A stretch of 64,000 nucleotides of DNA, from assembly GCF_030247195.1 (NCBI RefSeq), contig NC_080671.1, positions 188,397,725 through 188,461,724 of the forward strand. Direction: 5' to 3'. This document shows positions 11,705 to 26,957 of the stretch, in pieces (the first letter of the stretch is position 1; each line of letters starts with the position of its first letter). The notes beneath the pieces were generated by a model. It was not told where the DNA came from, ran no database searches, and saw only the letters and a list, made by a program, of their open reading frames with translations. Source of the DNA: Topomyia yanbarensis. Lineage: Eukaryota > Arthropoda > Insecta > Diptera > Culicidae. The translations under genes and the position numbers were made by a program.

Positions 11705-14637
11705 TCACTGCAACTTTGTTTGCCAACCAAAGCCTTCGCCGTTGTTGCAGTCGGCGAAACGAAGTTTTCTGTCGAATAACACTCCCAGGTCACGGATAGA
11801 ATCCACCCGCCCGATGACACAGGCTTGAAGAGTATATTCGCAACGCCTTATATTTGCCGAGTGTCCGAAACTTATCATCTTACATTTATCAATGTTGATC
11901 TGCATACCGTTCAGCGAACATCATTCTTCTATATTGGCTATATCGTCTTGGAGCACAGCAGAATCGAGTGCTGAAGCAATTGAACGAAAGATTTTCAGAT
12001 CATCAGCATAGAGCAGTTTTTCAGAGTTGATGCGGGTGCAGAGGTCGTTCATGAATAAGAGAAAGATCAGTGGCCCTAGGTGACTTCCTTGAGGCACGCC
12101 GGTTTGCGTTTCGAATGCGCTTGAGCATGTAGTTCCAATTCTAACGAAGGCAGATCGTTGTGAGAGGTAAGAATGCAGCCATCTGGTAACCCACTCAGGA
12201 AAGCCTAGTCGCTCCAGCTTCAAAACAGCAATGTTGTGGGGCACGTTGTCGAATGCTTTTGCGAAATCAAAATATATAGCGTCCACTTGTTGACGCTTCT
12301 CTACAGCTGGAACTAGAAGGCTCGTGTACGTCATCAAGTTCGAAGTGGCGGAGCGTTTTTTCATAAATCCGTGTTGTCGTTCGTCGATTATGTTGGAAGA
12401 AGCAGCGTACATCGCATTGTACACAAACTTTTCCAGAACTTTAGCTAGACAGTTCAGCAGCGAGATTCCTCTGTAGTTTTAAACATTGTGCCTATCTCCA
12501 GCCTTATGAATAGGAACTATAGCAGCTTCTTTCCATGCCATTGGAAAAATATTTTCCGAGATTGAACGCTGAAAAATAATACTTATTGGTGCAGAAAGTG
12601 CTCGGGCACAATTCTTTATAAACACAGGAGGCAGGCAATCCGGACCAGGCCCTTTCAAAGGATCAACGCTGGACAGAGCGCTCGCTACATCAGAATCATT
12701 TACGTTAGGAAGAGGAAGGTTGATATTATGCGTTGGCAATGTTTCAAGGTACTGTTGCGATGGATAGACAGGAGGGCTGGAAAATACATCTCGGAAGTGA
12801 TCCGCAAAAAGGTTCGCCGACTCGGCAGCGGACTGTGAATTTTTGTCTCGAAGATAGACATTTTCTGGTACACCCACGGAACGTTTTCTGCTGTTTATAA
12901 ATGTCCAGAATGTCGAAGGATTATTTCGAAGGCTGCGCTGAACTTGGTTCAGATATTCTCCGAATGCACTGTTCCGGGCTGTTTCATATTGCAGTTCAGT
13001 TTGACGAAGAATAGTTTTATTGTCGTCGGTCCTATGATGTAAATATCGCTTTCGGTGTTTTCGGAGTACGTTGCGTAAGCGACCAAGCTCAGCGTTCCAC
13101 CACGGGAATTTATATTCTGCTTTTCTGCTGAGACGTTTTTTAGGAACATTACGGCGAAGAATCTCATATATGGCATCATAGAACGCCACAACTGCCTGAT
13201 CTAAGTCATTTCCAACCAGCATCTCACGCCAATTGAGTGCACCAATGGCCATTGAGACTTCATCGAAGTTGCATCGAGTAAAGTCAAAGTTGAAGTCGTC
13301 GTTAATTATATCAAAAGCTCAGAACGCATATCAAGTCTTAAAACGAAGGGTTTATGGTGAGGGTCAACCTTCAGTATAGATGTGGGAGGCTCAATCAGTT
13401 CGAACACGTCCGTGTCATTGACGAAAGCTAAATCGAGGGTTCGTCCATTCACGTTGCTAACAGAGCAGATTTGATACAATCCACCAGCGACCAAAGTTTC
13501 TGTGGTGGCCGTCTTTTGTTCCGTGGTTGCATTTTCAGGAAGGTAGAACTTATAGTCGTCATCAAAAATCTACCGAAGGTTAGGAAGGTTATAATCACCT
13601 ACAACAAGTACATTGTCGCGCCTATTACATTTGTCCAGGATGCTTTGGACTGTAGAAGAGTGAACATTGTACAAGTCAGGATCACTGTTCGGCCTTAGAT
13701 AAATGCAACAAATATATAACGATCGACCTGGCAGTGAAACGCGTACGACAACTTGCTCCAAACATTCACATCCAGGCATTTTTAGTATATTCCCAGTTAG
13801 ATGTTTCTTTATCGCTATGAGAACACCACCTCCGCGACGTAGATGACTGGTAGAAGAGTTGCGATCGCATCGGTAGATTATGTAGTTCGTCGTTAGCTCG
13901 GTGTTTAATATATCATCACCTAACCAGGTTTCGGTGAGAACGATAATGTCATAGTCGCAGGAAGTGAGCGCAAGCAAGAAAGCCTGCGTTTTTGTTCTCA
14001 TTCCACGAACGTTCTGGTAGTAGACGGACAGGAAATCTGGAGTTGTACGCAACGGTATGCTATGAACCAAGAGGTTTTCAGAAAGCGAACTGTCATGTAA
14101 AGCAAAATACTCGCCTGAGAAGGGAGTTCGGAAGACCCCCTCACGACCTCCGACCGCAGGACCGGGACGACTAAGCGGGTCGCTGGCTGGTAGCGCGACT
14201 GCGTCGGAGCGCTCTGGGGCTTCCGTAGTACTGTATAACGGGCGTCCCGGTGATGGCAGCGCAGCGTGAGTTTGTAGATGTGGTCTTGGTGATGGCAAGG
14301 AAATTATGCTTCGTTCAAGTAACCGCAAATTGCACGAACGTATTGTACCCGATGGAACGCTAGAAACCGAGTGGTTTTCAGAAAGCGAACTGTCATATAA
14401 AGCAAAATACTCGCCTGAGAAGGGAGTTCGGAAGGCCCCCTCACGACCTCCAAACGCAGGGCCGGGACGACCAAGCGGGTCGCTGGCTGGTAGCGCGACT
14501 GCGTCGGAGCGCTTGGGGGCTTCCGTAGTGCTGTATAACGGGCGTCCCGGCGATGGCAGCGACAAACAAAGTGCCCCTTCATTTAGTTGGTTCAAATCGT
14601 TAGAGAGCACGACCGGGTCAGAAGGGTTAAATTCCAT
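11705..14637 (-). pseudogene. CR1-like ORF2: endonuclease and reverse transcriptase, inactivated
   Basis: The protein would nick target DNA and reverse-transcribe the element RNA. The start taken is the ATG at 14637. About 190 residues of proline-rich linker are followed by the endonuclease (SVYYQNVRGMRTK, LTETWLGDD, RRGGGVLIAIKK, VVGDYN) and the reverse transcriptase (FDFAKAFDNVPH, GVPQGSHLGPLIF, LLYADDLKIF, then RDLGVLFDRKL). The lesions seen are an in-frame TAG at 13570-13572, a one-base-type frameshift near 13306-13315, TAA at 12479-12481 and TGA at 11921-11923. Two of the stops fall where the family has Trp. The frame degenerates after about 11730, so the C-terminal region is missing. 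Confidence 0.8.
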
Positions 14638-14640
14638 CTA
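14048..14640 (-). repeat. In-frame 300-bp tandem duplication in the CR1 ORF2 linker
   Basis: About 200 bp starting at GGTTTTCAGAAAGCGAACTG (14072) recurs exactly 300 bp later at 14372 with few differences, and GATGGCAGCG is at 14252 and 14552. The period is exactly 100 codons, so the frame is kept. The encoded block contains RSDAVALPASDPL and GREGxFRTPFSGEYFAL in both copies. Confidence 0.9.
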
Positions 14641-14949
14641 AGCTGTTGTGTTCAGCAGCAGTCTGTAGTGGGAGGCGTTCTGAGCGAGCAGAAGCGATGC
14701 GGTCTAACTTTCCACTGAGACATTGAAGTTGTTTGCCAGGCAGGTTTGCAATGATGGTAGAATCAAACGAATTGTGTTTGTAGACAGACTGCAATTGAGA
14801 TTTGTTTTGAGGGTGTGCAGAATCTATAATTGCTTCGGAAGGACATATACCCTCCTTGGCTTTACCTGACACAGAAGGAGTCTCCGATTCATCAGGTATA
14901 TTTTGATTGCCGAGGAAAATGAAGTTAGAAAGAGATTTTCCGGTATAGC

Positions 14950-19893
<4,944 letters not shown>

Positions 19894-20135
19894 CATACAG
19901 TATGTAAACATATTAAAGACACCCCTTTATTCGTCCAGTATTTTTGTTTATAGGAAAGGTTTGCTGTATTGCACGATGAGCATAATTTTTAAATCTTTGA
20001 TTTACTGTTTCAAAGCCAGCAAATAAAAAACCAAAAATAGTTTGTCGTCGTAATAAAGTATGACAGTCGATTAGTGGTAATGGGATTAATTAGAAAAGAA
20101 CAAGGGTGTCTTCAATTATTTTACATACTCTAGTG
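19894..20135. mobile_element. Tc1/mariner-type MITE
   Basis: The left end CATACAGTATGTAAACATAT continues with TAAAGACACCCC. The complement of the right end reads CACTAGAGTATGTAAAATAA and then TTGAAGACACCC. TA dinucleotides flank both ends (19892-19893 and 20136-20137). 242 bp, no coding capacity. Confidence 0.75.
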
Positions 20136-20205
20136 TATCCAATTCGACTGAATTTTTCACAGCCTCTTTGTTGCGGTATGTTCCACTGATCCAACTCTAT
20201 GCTTG

Positions 20206-20966
20206 CCGGAAACTGAAAGTTTATATCCCCCCCCGTTCAGCCTTGTCCACCCTCTCTCCCATGTCTCTGATACACAGATGTATGACTTCACCGCTTCTCC
20301 CCTTGAATATCTTCCCAAAACTTATGTGCCCCCCTATCTTCTAGTGTTAGTTGATCAATCCGTTCGAATCTGTAATCCTGGCCGTTAATTCCTGATGCCC
20401 GAAACTGAAAGTTTATATCTCACCCCCCCCCCCCTTCAGCCTTGTCCGCTCTCCCTCCCATGTCTCTGATACACAGATGTATGACTTCACCCCCTTCTCC
20501 CCTTGAATATATTCCCAAAACTTAAGTGCTTAGTTTTAGTTGATCAATATTTAATCTCGGTAAGAAATGCCCAACAGTACCACTACTTTAAAATAGCCCT
20601 AATTAATTCCCCTTAATCTTGAACCACTCTTTCTAGTTATTTCTAGTTAATAAGCTTGTAAAATGTTCCGCTTAGTTAATAATTAATTTCTCCTACAATC
20701 TCCCTTCTAAAAATCATAAAGTGAATTACTATACAAAGAACACACAAAATGACCCGTCCCCCAAATCTTACGAATAATATATTATACCCTCTTTTATATG
20801 TATAAGTTAGCTGTAAAGTTTTTTTTTAGTTTCATTATATAAAACAAAATAATATTGAAATGTGTAACCCCCTAGTTTTAAGAAATTCAAAATGTAAAAC
20901 AATGAAAAAATGGCACCTTTAAGCTAACGCATACGTGCCTTATCAAATAAACAAATTGAAAAAAAA
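20206..20966 (+). mobile_element. 5'-truncated non-LTR retrotransposon, 3' UTR only
   Basis: The insert ends in AAATAAACAAATTG plus poly(A) and is flanked by the 12-bp direct repeat ACTCTATGCTTG (20194-20205 and 20967-20978). The body is non-coding 3' UTR. A stem (GGCACCTTTAAGC with a later GTGCC) precedes the tail, a pattern I associate with mosquito Jockey-type elements, though the clade is uncertain. A block of about 170 bp is duplicated in direct orientation. Confidence 0.82.
20207..20555 (+). repeat. Direct tandem duplication in the retrotransposon 3' UTR
   Basis: GAAACTGAAAGTTTATATC, a C-rich run, TTCAGCCTTGTCC and CCCATGTCTCTGATACACAG recur about 190-200 bp apart (first unit from 20208, second from 20400), ending near TTAGTTGATCAAT in both units. 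Confidence 0.9.
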
Positions 20967-20978
20967 ACTCTATGCTTG

Positions 20979-21525
20979 ACCGCCCCTTGGTTAATGACAA
21001 CTTCGATGTGAGGACCGTTTGAAATGGTAGGATAGAAAAGAAGAAGAACGACCGTTTGCGATGGTTGGATAGATGCAGATAGAAGATGTTAGATGATAGA
21101 TGTCCATGAAGAGAAAAAAGGTGAGGATAAAAAATCATAGTGAATTTTTCGTTTTCGGAAAAAGTATATTAAACCTATGAGTGGAGTCGTAGGTAGTTCT
21201 TTAAATGGAAACGAATTCATTCAACACTAAACCTAATAACCTTACCAGGTGATCCGTCACCCGTTGAGAAAATGAATTCGTTCGATTGAGTTTAGATTCT
21301 AAACGGGCCATCTTTCTATCGCTACTAAGTGTTGGGAATTATAGGGATTGTTGAATTGACCGATGTAAGTTAATGTAGACATACAATTAAGATTAAAACT
21401 AAAAACAAATTCTAACAGCTTTTAGCTGATCCAGCGTTGAACATAACAACCAAGTTGTTGCTGAAAAGCCAATTAGCTGAATCCCACCCGACAAACTAAA
21501 AGATCAATTAGATAACCACGAGGCT
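20979..21525. other. Leader or decayed LTR region of the BEL/Pao element (unresolved)
   Basis: Non-coding DNA between the retroposon target duplicate and the BEL gag start. Short inverted words ACGAATTCATTCAACACT (21210) and AATGAATTCGTTCGATTGAG (21273) are visible. LTR boundaries and a primer-binding site could not be fixed because no second LTR exists in the window. Confidence 0.35.
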
Positions 21526-22762
21526 ATGCCAAATAGAAGAAGTACCCACATCGTGGAAGCACACTATAGCCTGTGCAACGAACCTGACACGGATCGGATG
21601 GTAAGCTTTTGTCACTGCGATTCGTGGTGGCATTTTACCTGTGTAGGAGTAAACGACAGCATTGCATCGACAGACCGACCGTTTACATGCCCAAACTGTC
21701 AGAGACTGTCGGCACAGATTCCGCTGATTGATGGATCCGAAAGCAAGGCTAACATCGAAGCAAGAAGTGCTCGCATACAGCTCGAGATACTTGAGCAGGC
21801 GGTAATGAACGAGTCATTCCGTTTGAGAGAGGTGATCGGTCTAGGTGGGGAAGGCGATAAAGACGAACGTAGTGTCGCCTCAGTACAGAGCTCCTTCAGC
21901 AAGGTACAGCAGTGGAAGGCCGCCCATTCGACGTTCGCTGCCCCGGCGGAGAAGGCTTCAGATATTGGTACGAGTAACGCGACGACAGCAACTGGAATAC
22001 AAGCTAGGCAGGACGGCATGCAGCAAACTACTAGCATTAACGAGGGTATTTTTTTATTTCGATTATAGAGGTTTAAACCTTTAGGTCATTCGCATCTTCA
22101 GGTTAGAAAAAATCTATGAAAATTTTCTAACCCTATGTGCGGGGTCGGGACTCGAACCCAGGTGCGCGCTGCGTACAAGGCAATGGATTTATAAACTACT
22201 TTACGCCCACCCCATAACGAGGGTATTCTAGAAGCGGCGCTGGCAGGTATTTTGTTAGGGCAGTTTGGATTTGACCCAACGTTAGCGGGTTTTATCGGTC
22301 GAACCGAAAGCACAGCTGCGCTAATAGTTGGTACAGGTCAGGCTAACATTTCCTGGGCTACTTCCGCGCTCGCCGGGCCTAGCGAGAGTATTTCAAATGT
22401 AATCCCCAAGCAGTATGCTTTTCAAAACTATCCATTTCCTCTCACCCAGCCTCCTCCAGCCGGCAATTCGTTTGTCGTTCCGCGAGTCGGTAATCCGAAA
22501 TTTGCAATCGTCGCGCAATCGACCGCAGTGAATCAAGACAGTGCAGGCCCGAGAAGAGGTCCAGTGACAGTGGAATAATTACTGGGAGAAGAGTATTCCC
22601 AGTCGTACGTCGGCAAACCGGGAAGCATGAAGCGCATCTCAATAATCCAATGCTACTGTTCGAGTCGGTAGAGAAGCTTCCAGTACAAATGAAACTGGAC
22701 TGGTCGCTGTACAAGCAGCGCTGCGGAGAAGTGAACCTCTGTTCTTTCTCGCAGTATATGTA
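21526..22762 (+). pseudogene. BEL/Pao gag, N-terminal and central parts, split by a SINE
   Basis: Gag packages the element RNA. The protein begins MPNRRSTHIVEAHYSLC and carries a PHD-type zinc finger at residues 17-60 (CHCDSWWHFTCVGV, then CPNCQRL), as is common at the N-terminus of insect BEL gag. The first ligand of the expected opening Cys pair appears to be replaced (HYSLC). After QQTTSINEGI the frame runs into a SINE; past it the frame resumes LEAALAGILLGQFG and stops at 22578. A shifted frame then gives LFESVEKLPVQMKLDWSLY and NLCSFSQYM with a stop at 22750-22762. The start was chosen as the first ATG of the open frame. Confidence 0.75.
22051..22214 (-). mobile_element. tRNA-like SINE inserted in BEL gag
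   Basis: Read on the minus strand, it starts with a tRNA-like head (GGGGTGGGCGTAAAGTAG, then ATTGCCTTGTACGCAGC) and has a perfect B box GGTTCGAGTCC (complement at 22148-22158). A short unrelated body and an A-rich tail follow (T-run at 22051-22056). The 13-bp direct repeats TAACGAGGGTATT at 22038-22050 and 22215-22227 are the target duplication. RNA polymerase III transcription is inferred. A related head lies at 46280-46350. Confidence 0.85.
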
Positions 22763-22821
22763 GACACTTGTGCGAACGGCATTCCACGTGACCGTGAACT
22801 ACGATCCTAGGCCGTAACCTG

Positions 22822-25800
22822 TCAGGAATCAGTAGCGTCTGGCTCAAATGGCACGTTCCCCATGTTGATCGGAGATTTGTGCCTTGCCAAGAATCGTCTT
22901 TTCATCATTTTCCTGATGGAAAGGATTGGGGAAGTGGTAAGGTAAGGGGTAAGGAAAACAACGACACAGAACAATTAAAACAGAGCATTCTGCACCCCCG
23001 GAGTGATGCTGAACTGCAGGTGCTACAACAGCAGGAATAAAACTTCCAACCCCCGGAGGGATTTAGAACCTCTACTCAAACAGTGAGCGGATATATCAAC
23101 ACCCCCGAGGGGATATTGAGATAACAGAACGACAACACCCCCGAAGAGATATTGTCATTCAAATACGGCTAAAAATCTATAGCTCTTTACCACACTGGGT
23201 TAGGAACAAAAGCATATCCTTAAATTTCAGCTCTCTGTACATAGGTTCATTTATGTATGGAGAACCAAAAATCCGGATGCGCAATTGCATTAATACAGGG
23301 CAATTGCATATCAAATGATATGATGTACCGTAATCGGATTCACAAAGATCACATGAATAATACTCAGCGCGCTGAATAGTAGCCATGTGATAATTGAGTT
23401 TGCAATGTCCAGTCAGTGCCCTGACCAGAATACTGCAGTTGTGCTTGGAAAAATGCAACAAATTTCTTGACATTTTCGGATTCACATCCGGCAGAAAAGC
23501 CTTTGTTTGAACGCAAGTTTGCAAGCTACGCCATTGGTTGGCATGTTCGAATGCAGCCCAAAAGCGAATCTTGTGCTTTATCCAACTTATTGACAGTGGT
23601 AGAACTGGTTCTGGACCAACGAAATCAGTCGCAGCGCCAGCTCTAGCCAATTCGTCCGCCCATTAATTTCCAGTAATACCGGAATGACCGGGTACCCATA
23701 GAAGGTAGATAGCATTTGAAATGCTAAGTTCTTCGATTTGAGTTCGACATGCGATTACTAATTTCGATCTCGAATCTGCCGAACTAAGTGCTTTCAGGGC
23801 AGCTTGACTGTCAAAGCAAAAATAGATTCTTTTACCGCAAATTCCCCGTTGAAGTGCGGATTGTACGCCACACAGAATCGCAAAGATTTCTGCTTGGAAT
23901 ACGGTACAGTATCTACCAAGCGAATGAGATTGGTTTAATCTCATTTCATGACAATAGACACCAGCACCGGCTCGGCCCTCCAACAAAGAACCGTCTGTAT
24001 AACAAACTACGTATTCTTCAAGTTGTCGCTCCATCCAGCCAGACAGCCATTCCTCACGAAGAGGAATTCTCACATTGAAAGTTTTAGAAGGAAAACTACA
24101 TGTGAGTGTAAGGTCACTGGGAGCTAGTGTATACTCATCCCAAGTAACCATTTGGGGCCACAGTCTTGTGTGGCTAGTTACACGATCTATTGGGTTACTG
24201 TTCCAGAGCCCAGTAACCTTAAGACGGTATGAACAAGAAAGTGCTTCTTGTTTCAGAAACACATGTAGTGGTTTTATGTTCAAGAGTGCCTCGAGAGCAG
24301 CAGTAGGCGTTGTCGAGAACGCACCAGTCATCGCCATCAAGACCATCCTCTGAAGATGGTTTAACTTTGATTGGATTGTCATGACTTCTCCCTTCTGCCA
24401 CCAAACAAGGCACCCGTATGCCAGTATTGGTCTAACAATTGTTGTGTAGATCCACTGAATGTACTTGGGTTTGAGTCCCCAAGATTTGCCGAAAGCCCGT
24501 CTACATTGGCCAAAGGCCATGCAAGCTTTCTTGATCCTGAAATCGATGTGAGCTGTCCAATTAAGTTTGGAGTCGAGAATTACCCCAACGTACTTAACTT
24601 GATCTTCGACAATAATTTCAGAGTCAAAAAACTGCAATGGACGAGCTCCGGTTGTAATCCTTCGTTGCGTGAATAGCACCATTGAGGTTTTATTTGGATT
24701 AACTGATAGTCCAACATGAAGACACCACCGCTCAACAACACATAAGGCTTGTTGCATCAAATCAAAAAGTGTGTTAATGCAAATACCGGTGATCATTATA
24801 TGATAATCATCGGCGAAACCATACATCGGAAACCCAAGCTCATTTAGTTTTCTCAACAAGCTATCGGCGACAAGGTTCTATAGAAGTGGTGACAGCACAC
24901 CACCTTGAGGACATCCGCAGACACTCAATTTCCTCATCTCTACTTGTCTTAACGATGAGCACAGATGTCGGTTGCTAAGCATTGCGTGTATCCAGTTCGT
25001 GATATATGAAGGTACTCCATGATCTCGTGCTGCTTCCAAAATGGATTCGAAAGACACGTTGTCATAAGCGCCTTCAATATCGAGAAAAACTCCTAAACTT
25101 GATTGCTTTTGTGAAAAAGCTTTTTCAATGTTGTAGACAACATTGTGTAACAGGGTGGTAGTAGACTTCCCCCGCTGATATGCATGTTGCATTGCATGCA
25201 GCGAGTGCTCGCCCAAGCTACCATCCCGAATGTAGTGGTCGATTAAACGTTCCACTGATTTGAGAAGGAAGGAGGTCAGACTGATCGGTCTAAAGCTCTT
25301 TGCCTCCTCATAAGTGACGCGGCCACCTTTGGGAATGAATTTGACAGTTATTTCCCGCCACGCCAATGGAATGTATCCTGTTGCAAGACTGCAAGTAAGA
25401 ACCTTTTTCAAAATATGCTTGAAGTGTTCATATCCTTTTTGTAGTAGAACTGGAATAATTCCGTCCTTTTCCGCAGACTTATACGGAGCAAAACTTTCAA
25501 TCGCCCATTTGATCGATTCGGTTGTCACAATTCTACGAGCAAATGCCCAAGAATCAGAACTGCCTGAAAAGAGCTCAGGGGCAGTCGTCAGTGATGGCTC
25601 CGTACAACCTGGAAAGTGTGTGTCAAAAAGACAGTTGAGTACTACATCTTCGTCAGATGAGTATTCACCATTAGCAGTTCTAATGGATCTGACATGAAAA
25701 TCTTTCGATTTCGAAAGTAACTTATTTAATCTACTAGTCTCGTTGAGACTTGAGACATTTGTGCAGAGGCTTTTCCAACCACTTCGCTCAGAGGATCGAA

Positions 25801-26814
25801 GGGCATTTCTGTATGCTTTGCGAGCCAACTTAAATTCCTCCGACCCGTCCCTGCGTCTGTGATTCCAAGCTCTCCTACATAACTTTTTGAGTCGAACAAG
25901 TTCGGTATTCCACCAAGGTGTTCCTCTAGAAGCACGCATAACTCGAAGCGGACAACCCTCTTGGTATGCTGCTACTATGAGTGAGCTTGTTTTATCCACG
26001 ACCTCATCCAAATCACTTGGAGATTCAATCGTCGGAAGATACCCATGAAACCTAGTCGCCAAGCCCTCTTCGTAGAGGTCCCAGTTCGTAGATTTGGGAT
26101 TACGATAGGTGACGATATCTAGCGAGACGTTTAAATGATCAAAGACGATGTACTTATGATCAGATAATGACGGTTCGAGCTCGTTGGGTACGAGCCAGTT
26201 TGTCAACTCATGCGTAATACTGTCAGAGCAGAGAGTTACATCTAACACCTCTTCTCTGCCAGCTCGTGCAAAAGTTGGGCGGTTTCCTGCATTAAGAATG
26301 TGCAGATTTGTACTACTTAAGTATTCCATCAATTCGGTGCCTCTCAAATTGATATCAGAGCTGCCCCAAATTATGTGGTGGGAATTTGCATCACTGCCGA
26401 TTATGAGAGGAAACCCATTTCTGCCACAGTATGATACAACCTTTTTGAAATCATCAGAAGGTGATGGTTCATTATGCGGTAAATATGCCGAACAATAGAC
26501 GTATTTCTTGTTTATGTTGTCAACAGTCATATTTACCATGACAGTACAAATATCACGAGTTGTGAGGTCCGATATAAGACAAGCGTCAATTGCACTATTC
26601 GCAAGTATACATGCACGAGGCATTTCACGTGGATTTGTCATGCCATTTTTGTTGAAAGCTACGAAGACGGGGTTAAGTAGCTATCCAACATAGAAGTTTC
26701 CTTTATGGAAATACGGTTCTTGAACCAAAGCTATGGAAGCTTTCCTTTCCTGCACAAGGCGAGATAGATTCATAGTTGCTGTACGTTTATGCTGAAGATT
26801 AATTTGTGCTACTC
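22822..26814 (-). mobile_element. LOA-like non-LTR retrotransposon, copy 1 (5'-truncated)
   Basis: A 3,993-bp minus-strand element almost identical to 48005-52000 in inverse orientation. Its 5' end begins inside the start of ORF2 (match begins GAGTAGCACAAATTAATC) and its 3' end is GATTCCTGA. It interrupts BEL gag between the central region and the zinc-knuckle region. No target duplication is evident in the flanks. The 3' UTR contains repeated CCCCCGGAGGG / CCCCGAGGGG-type blocks (22995-23150), likely hairpins. LOA clade is inferred from QINLQHKRTA, GCPQGGVLSPLL and the fused RNase H. Confidence 0.85.
23177..26811 (-). pseudogene. LOA-like ORF2 copy 1: endonuclease, reverse transcriptase, RNase H
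   Basis: One continuous reading phase is broken only by nonsense codons: TAG at 26681-26683 (where copy 2 has Lys), TAG at 24878-24880 (copy 2 Trp) and TAA at 23663-23665 (copy 2 Glu). Domains in order are the endonuclease (GSDANSHHIIWGSSD, LSDHKYIVFDH), reverse transcriptase (FRPISLTSFLLKSVERL, FLDIEGAYDNV, GCPQGGVLSPLL, GFADDYHIM), RNase H (VCYTDGSLLEGRAG, VPGHSGITGN) and a C-terminal Cys/His segment (CDLCESDYGTSYHLICNCP) ending at 23177. No frameshift was seen. The protein would have nicked target DNA and copied the element RNA. Confidence 0.88.
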
Positions 26815-26815
26815 A

Positions 26816-26957
26816 ATGGAGAAATCTTCTCCGATGGCGACGAAAAAAGAACCAGCTGACGTTACGAAGCGCCCATCAAGCCCAGCATGTTTCATTTCAT
26901 TTCAGAACCCGGAGCATCGGGTGAAAGACTGATCATAGTTCTAAAAGAAAACGGTCG
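26816..26957 (+). pseudogene. BEL/Pao gag C-terminal zinc-knuckle region
   Basis: Immediately right of the LOA insertion the plus strand encodes SSPMATKKEPADVTKRPSSP, then ACFISFQNPEHRVKD, and after a frame break VDERWETIQKLGL (from about 26953), the usual context of BEL gag Cys/His motifs. Several expected Cys residues are lost. It abuts the protease/reverse transcriptase frame. Confidence 0.6.

Noticed and set aside
25314..25697. 127-codon frame opposite the LOA reverse transcriptase, also at 49126-49509
   Set aside because: An antisense shadow of ORF2 present in both copies.
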